From Metallyticus violacea (taxonomy: Eukaryota; Arthropoda; Insecta; Mantodea; Metallyticidae): 64,000 bases of DNA. The translations under genes were made by a program, and so were the position numbers. The stretch covers positions 309,600,512-309,664,511 of the forward strand of contig CM060846.1 in NCBI GenBank assembly GCA_030762175.1, given 5' to 3'. Within the stretch, counting starts at the first letter, position 1; every line of letters begins with the position of its first letter. Under the pieces are notes generated by a model that was not told where the DNA came from, did no database searches, and worked only from the letters and a program-made list of their open reading frames with translations. This document shows, piece by piece, positions 24,370 through 36,382 of the stretch.

Positions 24370-27300
24370 TTAATGGGACATTCTCGGAGTTGATGTTGCG
24401 GCGCACTCTTATGAATGGCCAGGTAAATGAAAATGAAATGTAAGAGACAAGATATGTACAGGTAAGTGTGTGCGTAACATACGATATTCCTCTAAAATAC
24501 CCCGACTGTAGCTACAAATGAGAATAACTTATGAACTTGTGCCTGATAACTCATTGGGAACTAGCAGTATTTTCAACTTACAGCAAGATATAATATTAGA
24601 ACAATGTTGGTGAAGAAATGAATTATCGTGAGATTAATAATTTAAACTAGAATTGATACTGTATTATTTTTAATGTAAATTAATTAAGCCTGGGTATTTG
24701 AATGCACTTCAAGGGATAATGAATTTATAAAATAAAGTATTCCAATTATATGATGACCAAAGCAGCCTTACCGATAAGGCATTGTTCAAAGTCGAACGGC
24801 TACGCGAATCATGGGTGGTTTTACGAAACTACTACGTTGGCCTTGAGTCTGACGCCACTCAACCAGTGTCATTTGAACAGTAAAAGAAACAACAGATGTC
24901 AAGGTTATTTAAAGAGAAATTTCCAGGGGGTGGAGTTTCAAATCGTAACGCTATTCATTAATTAATAGTAGCCACATACTTTAGACAAGATATCAATTTA
25001 ATTTCTAAAAGATAATTCAGTAGTATAATGGCTTATTTCATGAGCAGATGCTAGTACTGTAGCAGATGAAAGCAGACATTTCCAGCCGCTCCTTGAATGT
25101 CATTGGTGGGAACATATCTTATTAAATGCATTACAAATTGTTGACTGCCACTATGATGTTTCTACCACCGATTCTTTTGTTTACTTGTCCTCTAGTGTAG
25201 CCATGGCCGTTAGTGATAGTTTATCCGATAATTCAATCCTCCGTTGCCTCATCAGTTGTCAGTTAACTGACTGACCACATACTTTACTATTGAACAATTG
25301 CACTCAGTAAAATTTTTATTTAAGTAAATGGCGACTCGGTGAAAATTGTATAATAAACCAGTTTTGGAACATAGTTCATTTTTTCATTCGACCAGCCTAT
25401 AATTAGAATTTTCAAAGGAAAGTCCTTACCTTCCATTGACTGCTGCTAAACACGAATCGAACCTTTGCATAATAATACCATCGTGAGCTAAGTGTTGTAA
25501 GAACACTGAGCCCTTTAGTTTTATACTTGGCCCAGCCAAAATTTACATACTCTCTCTTTGCCAACTCCCCTCTAGTCTTAAGTTAAATGGACTCTCTTTT
25601 AGGGTACTGGTGAGTATCAGAGTGAGCACAGCAATTTAATCTGAAGGACCTGGGGATGCTGCAAATTGAGCGAGACTCATTAGCATTTAATTGGTAGACA
25701 GTAGTAGTAAATCCATAGCCCTTAACTTTCCTGAAAATGTTTCAGTGCAATGAACAATGTTTCCCAATAATATTTTCTTGAAGATATTACATGTATCCTG
25801 ATTTGTTTCATATCTCTGGAGCTCAAATGTTCCTCAATGTAGAAATATCTTGCAAACAATGTTAATCATCGTTTATATATAGGAGTTACAGAAAAAAGTA
25901 AATAGAAGTCATGCAACTGAGAAAATTATTTTATCTGTTATCACAGGTCATGAGACTCATGAAAGTTCATATACTATATATGTGATTTATTCAAAGCCTT
26001 GGCTATGCACATCATGACATACTTGTCTTAAAACATAATTTTTACTGCATTTATGGATTAAAACTGTGACTTAAGGACACTTGGAAGTGATTATCCTCCA
26101 TTTTCAGGTTAAAAGTATACAGTTTTCAAAATATAATTTTTCCACATCTATGAATGGTAGGCTAATGAAACTTTTACATGTAAAACAATTTTTTTAATAT
26201 ATGCACATAGTTATTAAATCTATGGTGTTACTTGTTTATGGTTAATACAATATAATAAAAATATGAAAATTGCATACGAGCATAAATAGAAGCACATTTT
26301 TCAAAAAACAAATACATCATGATTGAAATTCTAGAATACATTTATCATAATTTATTTGCCATAACCGGTTAAATCATTATTTATTATGGAGTTCAGTTTC
26401 AAATTAAAATTTTTAATATATACATTTTAATTTTATGGAAATTTTCTATGTAGTTAAGTTTAAACATCTTGCATGTTACATCAATAATTCTTCTCTGGTT
26501 GTTTAGAGCTCTATAATTACATATGATTCCAAACATTCTCAAATATATATTTCAAGTTACGTGTTTCTAAAAATGAACAAAACATAATAAATATGTCTAA
26601 TATACACTTTTCAATCATTTAATTGGTCAAAATTGAAAAAATCAGTATAAAGCTAATAACAAGGCATTTATTGATTTTTCAAATGTAAAAGAGAAAATCA
26701 CTTTCTAGTGTCCTTAAGAAGTCGAACACAAAGATTGTCCTAAAATGATGAGTATTCCATAACTGTGAATATAAACACTGATTTACCCCAAGAATCAGTA
26801 TAAGATTATCTTTTTAATAATGGCAAAGGATCTACCTGTTAATATAACCAATTATTCTATTTGAATTGGTGATAATAGATCTATCTCTCTGCCAAATAAA
26901 AATACATAGTTACTAATACAAACCAGAGAAAAGACATGGTCTGAAGTTGGGAACTCATTTCAAAACAATATTTTTTTAACTTAACCAAAGCTCGACATAT
27001 ATTATTTACATTAATAAATATTGATAATGATGAGTACCAGACATTTGCAAAACTTTTAGGAATTACATGATATGTAAATTTGACATGGATTCAATAAGTA
27101 AATTCGATATGTGCTAGATATTCTAGGTTAATCTATTTATTAAATATAATATCTAGTATACCAAAATTATATCTTAAACATTTTTATTGTCTTAGTAAGG
27201 TTTAGGCCGTGGGACCTTTTCCGAATTCAAGAATGTTAAATCGGTCTTGCCATATTAAAGACAGTTTGTCTATTTCTGTATTTGGGATACATAATTATGT

Positions 27301-27840
27301 ATAATTTTCGGAAATCTGCATTCTGACAATCTCCTTATATTTATATACTTTTGCACGCCGATTTCTTTTCTTCAGTTACTTTTTGTCAGTCCCTTTTATG
27401 TATCTTTCTCTTACATTTCATTTTTTTCCATCTTCCAAATAGTTAATTTGCTACTCTCAAAATTAATTGTTTTAAGTTTTGCCATTCTGTATCTATATTT
27501 GCACTTAATGCTGGATGGCCCAGATAGTTTCGTAGTTTTGAACTGTACTGTACAAGCAAAGCCTTTTTATAGTTGTATATACTTTTTGGAGCACTTATAA
27601 ATATCGTTAGTCAATGTGTTAAAAATGTAGAGTAAATAATGCGTTTTGAAATTGCCTGTAAATTTAATTTCCGCTTCTCATTTATATTATTTAATTATCA
27701 GTCTATAGCTTTATTTAATGCTCATGATTCATTATAATAAATAAATACACATAATTTTATTAACCAAAATATATTTTAGGTGAGACAAAGAACGACAATT
27801 TTTATTCTAGAAGGAACACTTCATTAATAGTTGTATTTAA
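24370..27840. other. Very AT-rich sequence, no gene seen
   Basis: Nothing recognisable apart from a possible tRNA-like relic on the minus strand near 25450-25495 (B-box-like AGGTTCGATTCG), too weak to call. The part from about 25700 to 27800 is among the most AT-rich of the window. Confidence 0.5.
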
Positions 27841-27854
27841 TCACTTCCTGAACA

Positions 27855-28141
27855 CTGTCGGTCCTGGTGGTGTAGTGGTAGCCATCTAAACCCAAGATCG
27901 TGGGTTCAATCCCGGCCAGGATCGATGGATGTTTTCGGGCGTAAATATCCTAAGAATGGCTTCCTTCGGTAGGGAAGTAAAGCCGTGGGTCCCATGCCAT
28001 ACATTTACAGCATGTAAAAGAACCGCAAGCCTGAAAGAAGAGGCCTCTGAGCAAAATTTGTCGGCCGTTTCACGCCCTGAATTGAATGGGAAGCTGATGA
28101 CATGAGATGTTAAAGAGCGTTCATAAATAAACCAAATCAAC
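27855..28141 (+). repeat. SINE-A copy 3, with exact target duplication
   Basis: Full-length family member with a deletion of about 10 bases between the A and B boxes, where other copies have the CTTGCCTCC region. An exact 12 bp duplication ACTTCCTGAACA flanks it (27843-27854 and 28143-28154), so insertion is fairly recent. An 89-codon antisense frame is spurious. Confidence 0.95.
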
Positions 28142-28636
28142 AACTTCCTGAACAAGAAGAATAATCCAGAGCACAGCTTCTCATCTTCATTTATGCCAAT
28201 TTTTCGTTGCTGTTGACATTCTGTTCTACAAATTCTGCAAATATAACAATTGAAGACCTAAGTTAAAGAACTGAATAATAACTATAATTGTAGTTATGAA
28301 ATAAATAAGGAAATTTCTTCATACCTTTTAAATGAAGTTCAAACTGCATAAAATTAAAGAGCTCTGTAATGGATGGGGAAAAAGAACTAAAATCGTGCTT
28401 GTTTTTATCATAAATGTATCCATGGCTAGAATTCAGACATTTTACATGATAAAAAGATAAAAATGAAACGCTATTAGTATTATAACTTGAATTACCGTTA
28501 TAAAATCACAAAACACACATAAGTTAATGACATAAGAATGAAATGGAATTTTTTTTTCAAATTAATCATTGTTATTATACAAGGCAGTTCTTTCTTTCTT
28601 TTCACATCGATTTAAAGCAAATTTAGTTGCGCTAAT

Positions 28637-28720
28637 TGACCGCCTCTCTGGTCTAGTGGTTAGCGTTGCTGGTTCCAACCTGGAAGTTCTTGGGTGCGAT
28701 TCCCGGTACTTGGGAATTTT
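28637..28720 (+). repeat. SINE-C tRNA-like head
   Basis: GGTCTAGTGGTTAGCG (A-box) and GGGTGCGATTCCCGG (B-box) are spaced as in a tRNA. The segment differs clearly from SINE-A and SINE-B heads. An intact cloverleaf with matching acceptor ends was not apparent, so a SINE head or tRNA relic is likelier than a working tRNA gene. Confidence 0.6.
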
Positions 28721-28764
28721 CTGAGCTGTGTATTAGGCTAGCGTATGCAGTCAGAATGAAATAG

Positions 28765-28845
28765 GCAAAATTGGAGTCTGGGACTCGAACCACCATCTTC
28801 CATTTGAGCTCATGCGCATTACAGTCAATAAACAATAAGCCTTAT
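28765..28845 (-). repeat. tRNA-like relic facing SINE-C
   Basis: Minus strand: TGAGCTCAAATGG (A-box-like), then GGTTCGAGTCCC, a near-perfect B-box, 50 bases downstream of the presumed start. It converges on the SINE-C head. Either a separate SINE or the tail-to-tail partner of an inverted pair. Confidence 0.5.
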
Positions 28846-30017
28846 GCATATTTACATTATATAAATCAAAGCACTGGATGACATTCATCGGAACTGTAGC
28901 AATTGTAATATTTACGTGGTTATAACTTACGTCCTAACCGACGAAATGCTTTATGCGTTCTGAGGTTTCCATTTATCTACACGTCAACATACGTGATTCG
29001 CTCAGAACATTTAGAAAATAAATATAGAGTAAAGAAACGTGTCGGATCATTTTGACACCACTCAAACAAGGAATACATTCCCAAGCTGCTGGAACATGAG
29101 TGAATATTTTTGTCATGGCAACTAATATATCTCATTTCCTTGTATTGAAAAGTTCTACTTCTTGCTGCGGTATATCTGGAATTCGTCTCCCTTGCACTGT
29201 TTTGGCGGCAATAGACGTATGAGTGGGAGTAAAAGTGGACATTCACTGGAGCTGCGAACCGGCTTTCTATCTCTTTTTTTAAGCAGTTGAATCCCTTTTC
29301 TCCTGCTCTGTGCAACTATTTTGCCGCAAGAAATGAACGCCTTTTTCATCCTTCACGGCATCTGTCTACCCCCTCTCCACCCCTTTTCCTGTGGGACTTA
29401 ATTAAAGGAATGACGTTGAAGCTGAAATACTTTTTTTCTACGCTACATTTTCCTGTTTCTTCTTTAATAGTGCTATGCCCAAGATATTAAAGTTAATACG
29501 TTTTACTATCAGAATAGCTTTTATACCGAGCAGAGATTTTACACGCCTCAGTGCATTGTATGATTTTGTTATTATTGGGGACGCTTAAATAATCACTGAT
29601 CAAACTTAAGATAATCGTCCTTACATTTTTGACTTCCTTTCGTTTAGGATTGTCTTTCAAACATCGCGTTATATGATGACATTCTACGTACACAAGTGTT
29701 CTTTTCCGTAGTTTCTAAAGGCGAATTTATGCATTATACTTAAGTTGATGAACTCCTGTATCCTAAAAGCCATATTAATATCAGGAACATTTATACTGCC
29801 TTTGAACTTTGGTTTCTTATTCACATGTTCCTGGGATAATTGTTACCTTCAGTAACCATAAAGTAAAATAAAGCGAAAAATAAATATATAAGTTCTCTAT
29901 AATCAAAATGTATATTTTTGGACTGTAAATGTTCCATAATTTGCGAAATCCTCTTTCCTATTAACGGTAAACACACGATGTCGCAGAATCGCCATAATTT
30001 TCTCATTTTGTACCCTC
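28846..30017. other. No gene or recognised repeat seen
   Basis: Open frames at 28977-29490 on both strands overlap each other and show no domain. Confidence 0.4.
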
Positions 30018-30200
30018 ATGTACATACTTGCCTCGTAGATCCAAGATCGCGGATTCAATACATTTCAAGGTCAATGGATTTTTTCGAGGGTAAGAATTCT
30101 AAGTATGACTTGCTTCGGAAGGGAAATAAAGTAGGTCGTCCCATGTTGTAAATTATGATTTAAAAGTACTTCAAAGCTGAAAGAAGAGGCCTCTGAGCCT
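30018..30200 (+). repeat. SINE-A fragment, both ends missing
   Basis: Starts at CATACTTGCCTCG in the tRNA head. It keeps AAGATCGCGGATTCAATAC and the TTCGGAAGGGAAATAAAG body, and stops at GAGGCCTCTGAGCC. More diverged than the other copies. Confidence 0.85.
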
Positions 30201-31737
30201 CTTACACGAGGGTCCGTATGTAAAACAAATAATAAAAAATCCTAATAACACGTATACTTTCATACCACTCATGCCATATTGGTTCTATCGTGCAGGGATA
30301 TTAGGAATAAAGAAAACTAGACGTTGTGTACGTGTCTTTTATCTCCGTCATATTTTCATTACCAAAAGCAGTCAACCTATGCGCAGTTATTAATAAATGT
30401 TACTTTTCTCCCCTACTCGAGTATCTACATTTAATATAGTTATTTTAGGCGTTAGTTATTCTGGTATGTCGAGTGATGTAAGTAAAGTACTAACGTAATG
30501 ATATACAGAAGTATTATCAGAGTAATTTGTGCGAAGTGCCTGTAGGTCGTATTCAGTAGTCAGATATTGACGGTTGTTGCTATACCTAACACTTTGAGGC
30601 GTAATGTGTGTTACCTATTCCGGAATATTTAACGGCAATTCATTATATACAGCTCAGCAACATCTCCGAACCCAACTATTTTATAGTACGGTGGTATACC
30701 AAGGATCTATGGATATTTTGAATAGCACAGTGTAATGTTTCAGAACAGTGCGCTATTACTGGAGTATTGTATATGATACGTTGTGAAGCAAAATAACGGT
30801 GATTTTTTTCCAGTTCTCTCATTTTCCCGCTCAGTACCTTTATCCTGTTTAGATCGATCGTTTCGTGTGTGCAGTTATAACAAAGAAACCCATTAGCTCT
30901 GTACTTTATAATCGGCTTTACTAGGCTCAACTTTAATTTTAATAACTGAAAACCTAGCACCGCGCCTCTCGAAAGATATGGCGCTCTTAGGCGAAAGAGA
31001 AAAGATTAAGGACGATATGGAAATGTTTTACTTTTTTCGCAGACGGAAGTAAGAAACATGGTCATAAGACAATGTGCATTAGGTAGTATTAAGATGCCGC
31101 ACAAAGGAACAAAGAAAAAGACTGGATTGGGCAAAGTACTTTTGTAGGCAATTTACGCTCTCTCCGCATATTTTTTTTTTTTTTTTCAAGTTTTATACCT
31201 ACTTTCTTCCATTCATAAAAAACAATGACATGTATTAATGCCTTGTGCATTTTAAAGCAAATAAAACTGCAATTGTAACATTAAAAGCATATTTTAATGT
31301 TTGCACAGAGTATCCCTAACAGTCGTAAACCAATGATAGGGGAGGGGATTAATCGGCGCCTAGTCCCAAAGAAGATTTTACATAATATATTTTTCTTAAC
31401 TCGATTTCATGACTTTTGTTGTGCGCATTATCACAAAAATGGCATCAATTTACTGTTAAGTAATAGTGATTGTTTGCAGTAAATTGTTAATACATGTGAC
31501 ATGCCAGCCAGCCTACTTACAAGGTTATTTTTCATTCATTGACTGTAAATGTGGTTAAGAGGCAGCGTTTGATGAAAAAGTAGCCTGTGATTTAGTTGGA
31601 AATATTCCGAAGAAAGAGCACAGCTATTTATGCCGAAGAAGCAAGAACTGGAAGCACATAAAGACGTAAGCTTCGTGCAGTAGGTAAAATGCCCTCTTAT
31701 GGCAAAAGAAGTAGTATAAATCAGAATGATTATTTTC

Positions 31738-31757
31738 ATCATCATCATCATCATGAT
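31738..31757. repeat. (ATC)n short microsatellite
   Basis: Six ATC/TCA units; on the minus strand this gives a Met run in a chance frame. Confidence 0.9.
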
Positions 31758-32229
31758 TATTGATGCCATTTCATAATTGCATTTAGCACATATAAATAGG
31801 TATGTGAAGATACTTTAATTATACCTTTTTAAACATTTGATTACACTTCACCCATGAGGTCCATAAAATGGAGTTTAATTGATTGTGTACTCTGTGAATA
31901 AGAGTTTTCAAATATATATTTTTTCATTCACAAATATTTTACTTTGTTTCGTTGCCTAATGCCAGTAGATATATTAAATCCCCAGGCCATAATATATAAG
32001 TTTTCTAGTTTGCGAAGGAAAAACGTAAAAACTGTTCCAATCACCGATTCTCTTTTGGTATTAATTGGTGCAATAATGAGAATTAATATACGATGTTTAA
32101 AGGCAAAAATAATGTCCAAAATTAACGATGTAATTATCGTATATTGTTTGCGTAATTATATTACGTAACCTAATGGTAGAGCACTTGTAACTTCCACTCT
32201 TCTTAAATGAGACACTTCAAAGCCAAAGG

Positions 32230-32232
<3 letters not shown>

Positions 32233-32271
<39 letters not shown>
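32233..32271. repeat. (TA)n microsatellite
   Basis: About 19 TA units, uninterrupted. Confidence 0.97.
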
Positions 32272-32276
<5 letters not shown>

Positions 32277-33122
32277 ATAATTGGGCCATTTCAATGTATT
32301 GCATATACGAGTACCTTCATTGTACAAAACTGAGATGATGTTGAAATATAAAATTATGTGTAATATCACACGGCTGCACCATGTAAACCTTCTATTACCT
32401 TTCGTTACGTTTTTCCAGAAAAACTAAAACAAATTTTGTTGTTCTCATATTTGCATACGACAAATGAGTATGTAAATATCGTTGTACATATTTGCTATCA
32501 TATGCAGACTATTAGACCAAGCCTGACGCTGATATTAAAATCTGTATTAAAGAAGCTACTGAAAATCATTTATTTTAATTATACCATTAAATATATGCAG
32601 GCTAAACTGTTCTATGATACTTATAGCCGTAATGTTACTGCCTTTTGGTAAAATTAGCTGTTCGTTAGCTGTGTCAAGAGAACTATAATTACATCGTTCT
32701 CTCTCCCTTTTGTCATAACTGGAATCCAAAAATTTAGCTCTCTTCACTTATTTACAATAGGTTATGTTGCGCAAGTGTAAAAACGTAAGTGAGGCTCAAC
32801 CTTTGGATATTTGAATAACATCTTCTTTGAGTTCTACATTAAATATTTTATACATGAAGCTCACGCAATACAAAACTAAGGGAATATTGTTTCACTATCC
32901 AAAACTTCATTCTCCCCGTGCTCGTAGCAAGACTCTTTTGTTTACTTCAACCACGTTCCTGTGCAGATGGACATATATTTCTGTTTATTTAATCTGACAT
33001 GAAGTTTCTTTTGTATTATTCATGGTAGTTAACGTTACTTGTACTAAATTCCTCTACTTATTTCATTTTATTCCCAACGTTAATATTTAATGCATGTGTT
33101 GTTTATTTTAATTTATTTCACA

Positions 33123-33158
<36 letters not shown>
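33123..33158. repeat. (TTA)n microsatellite
   Basis: About 12 TTA units. Confidence 0.95.
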
Positions 33159-33159
<1 letters not shown>

Positions 33160-34909
33160 GTTGTTGTTATTACTTTTTGTGGTTCAGAATGCATAAACAT
33201 TTAAGTCATAACTATGGCGGGGTGATTGTCGGTGCCGGCTGAGCTTAGCATTTATGTTCATTTGTACTTTACCGACTAAAATAACACACAAAAGAAGAAT
33301 TTTGTTATGGATTCCTGAACACTTTGGCTTTACTAGAAAGAGCAGGCTGACATAATTATAAAAAAGTGCAGGGGAATGCAGCGGTTTTCATCCAGAGAAA
33401 TGTTCTGCATTTCAAAAAAGAACAATTATATGAGTCTGCGGAGAACGTAAAAAAATCGCCTGATAAACAATAGAAGGATGAAATATGAAATACACCCAAT
33501 AGTGCAAAATGCAAAGCAGAGTTTTTTCTCCTCATTATGGGTCATTATTTCAGCAATATCTACACCAAACAAGAGTAGTACAGGTTTTGCATTAAAAGGA
33601 AATAATAAAATAGAAACCACCTCAAAAGCTACAGAATCTGGAGAGTACTGAATATCTGGAGACTAATTAAAAGGTTTAGAATTCGCTCTATTTATCTTTA
33701 AAACAATAAATAAAAATTATTTATGAACTTTGTTTAGGAAGTAGTTTACTGCTGATTCTCTAGATTTCCAGTCTTTGTAATAGCTAGAGTAATATATTCT
33801 CTCAACTTCCTAGATTTGCGAGTAAGAAAATGTAAATTAAATATTTAAAATTATGCTTTACGTGACCAGTTTTGGCCTAAGTGAAAACGGCAAACATTTA
33901 CCATTCCCTGTTTATCGAGCTTTAACCTTTTTTGTATAAGAGAAAATCAATAAAATATTAACTCCTAGGCAACACATCCCAACCTCGAATTAGATTTGGC
34001 ACTATTGAAAAGCAAAATTCTCTTGCGATGTTCTTAAATGACGAACTTTCATAACATGACTGTTCTAGTTATCTGTCATGTCTTATTCCTCTTTCTTAAG
34101 TAAATGACGGAAACTCAGCACTGCTAAACTGTTCGTGAGAATTCATTTAACTTCAGATGGAAATACAACTTAAATAATTCTAAGTATCACTTGCCCCTGT
34201 GTTCTTGTTATTCATAGTCCTAAATTAATTGCAAAATGAAAAACTGTTATGAAATTATAATTACCCCACATAAGGCTAAAACAGGAAGAATGTGGGAACC
34301 CATAACCGTAAAATACATCATTTTAAATGCTATCCGGTAATATCTAGAAATCTTGTTAAGCTTTGCTGAATTGTATCAGATCTCCGATATTCAACACTAT
34401 CTTTCAGATTTTTAATGCTTAATTCTGAGCCATGCCCCTCCCTGTTATTAAGACACTTCTGCGCAACGCCTACTGGTATAGTTGGTTGCAAGAAATGTAA
34501 ATTATTATATTTTAATATTATGAATCAGTATACTGTATATAAGGCACCCATTGGGGAATTTATGGTACATAAAATAAAATAGCGTACCTCTCAAGTTTAC
34601 CTTTAGTCAAATGATAGAGCTAGTAAACAACAATACAATTTTACGTTACAGTCTTGTGTTATTACTTATGTTCCTGCTTTTTAATTTATATTTTAAACTA
34701 AGATATTCCTAAGTTTGCTAGCGTATGGACTGTACTATGAACACCTCTAGGTTAAACAGTTAAGTAACTTTGCGAGGTACCATACCGTGAGGTATTTTAA
34801 TATTTTGTTCTTTTTTATATTTTTGGTAAACAGCTGTAAAGAAACATTATAGCTCCTATTACAGATCTGGTCTTTTGACAGATACTACGTGCATTCCTGC
34901 GCCATTATG

Positions 34910-34912
<3 letters not shown>

Positions 34913-34955
<43 letters not shown>
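34913..34955. repeat. (AT)n microsatellite abutting mariner-2
   Basis: About 20 AT units running straight into the terminal repeat of mariner-2, consistent with insertion at a TA within the tract. Confidence 0.95.
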
Positions 34956-34958
<3 letters not shown>

Positions 34959-36138
34959 GGCGTTCTGAAATTTCTCGGCCGGCCCAAGAAAACATAAGAT
35001 TTAAGACTTTTTTTTATTTTTAACATAGTCATCTTGTAAATAAATACATTTAGTGCACGACTTCACAACTTTTTAATACCCTCAGTAAATTAGCATTTGT
35101 CCATTTGTGAAACACAAGTGTCTGTTTTGATGTGAATATTCGCCCACCCAACCAAGTTTGGAAGCCAAAAATAATTGCTGGGCCAAATCCTGCGAATGGT
35201 GGAAGTAAAAGTCATGTAGTTTTGCAACAACAATCCAAGACGTATGTGAGGCGCATTATCGTGATGAAAGAGAACGTTATTTTTCTCAAGGTGTGGACGT
35301 TTAGCCTGAAAAGAATCTTCAGTTGGTCTAGTACTAAAGCGTAATACTTTCGGCGATTATTCTGCCCTTCTGGGGATAGTCTGCCATGAGAATTCCAGAA
35401 AACCGTTGCCTTTCCCCTCAAATGAAACTGTTTTTGCTTTCTTTGGTGCACTTTCACATGTTGTCACCCACTGTTTGGACTGCTCCTTCATCTCTGGCGT
35501 GTATTGATGATTTCATGTTTCATTTACTGTTATGAAACTTAGGAGAAACTTACTGGACACTCTTACGAAGTGTTCATTTATATACGTTTATGGTCCATTG
35601 TTAACAAACGCGACACCCATCGAGCGAAACGCTTTCTCATAGCCAAAATTCCGTTTACAATAGAGCGTACATGGCCTATTGAGGTCTTTGCAATGTCAGT
35701 GAACTCGCGTACTTTCTATCGGTGATAATTGAGTACAGGATTGTGAATTTTTTTTGTCACAATTTCGTCGGTCGTAGCAGTCTTGAGGTACCCTGGGCGC
35801 TCATGTAGACTATGCTTAAATTCTGCAGTCCACTTTTTAACCGTCGAAAACGAAGGGAAAGAATCCTTTAATGTGGAGTCTAACTCCTTTTTTATTTCTG
35901 TTAAGGTTAAACCCTTCAATACGAAGTACTTTATCACAGCTTGTATTTCAGTTTTATCCGTCTTGTAGGATATGTTAACATTAGTTGTTTGCACGAACGT
36001 CACAAACAAATGACTACACTTAAGCGTTAGAAACTTTACTGCGCGTCTTCTAAAGGATAATACTTAACAAGTATTATAGTAATTGGGCCATCTTTATGAC
36101 ATCTCTGAGTCAGGCCAAGTACTTTTAGAACACCACCT
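34956..36138 (-). mobile_element. Mariner-2: full-length decayed mariner transposon
   Basis: The plus-strand left end AGGGGCGTTCTGAAATTTCT (34956 on) is matched as an imperfect reverse complement by the right end GGCCAAGTACTTTTAGAACACC (about 36114-36138). The transposase reads on the minus strand between them. The length of about 1.18 kb is normal for mariner. The left end follows a TA at the edge of an (AT)n tract. Its TIRs differ from those of mariner-1, so it is a separate family. Confidence 0.85.
35002..36009 (-). pseudogene. Mariner-2 transposase, pseudogene
   Basis: An intact 97-codon frame (36009-35716) covers the N-terminal DNA-binding part, with AVIKYFVLKGLT, IKKELDSTLKD and FSTVKKWTAEFK. 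Further fragments follow in order: a MRKRFARWVSRLLTMDHKR segment (about 35630), VNET-stop-NHQYTPEMKEQSKQW (about 35529-35470), KATVFWNSHGRL (about 35400) and YYALVLDQLK (about 35355). Last come a SQDLAQQLF segment where the family has 'SPDLAPSDF' (about 35180) and the terminal KCIYLQDDYVKNKK ending at TAA near 35002. The first catalytic Asp is changed to Asn (VNET for the usual MDET), the following Trp codon is TGA, and there are frameshifts. The copy cannot be active. Confidence 0.88.
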
Positions 36139-36280
36139 ATTTGCAATGGACTAGTTGAAGCATTTCCTCTGAAAACTCGTTGTGAATCCATAAGTATCTG
36201 GGAAGAACTACAGAAAAAGAACATCAGCAGGTTTCGGGCCATTCAGAATCGTATAGATACACTTGCGTACTGAGAAATTC

Positions 36281-36317
36281 GCAAAAAAAAAAAAAATAAA
36301 TAAAAAATAAAAAAAAA
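36281..36317 (+). repeat. A-rich tract
   Basis: A run broken only by a few T bases; not attached to a recognised retroposon body. Confidence 0.85.
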
Positions 36318-36382
36318 CCTCTTAAATTCTGCTGTACAACGCAGAAGCAAATACACTGCTGACCATTAAAATTGCAACACGT

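Larger units (their letters stand above)
30201..34912. other. AT-rich sequence with microsatellites, no gene seen
   Basis: Contains a poly-T run (31171-31186) and the microsatellites listed separately. Frames at 30676-30960, 31297-31482 and 31928-32168 have no recognised domain. Confidence 0.45.

Noticed and set aside
23969..24373. 134-codon plus-strand open frame
   Set aside because: Runs almost entirely through SINE-A copy 2.
25440..25500. tRNA-like segment on the minus strand with AGGTTCGATTCG
   Set aside because: Only one weak box pair and no shared body with the SINE families here.
31738..31757. CRISPR-like or other regularly spaced arrays
   Set aside because: All short repeats found are simple microsatellites without spacers; the sequence is eukaryotic in character.
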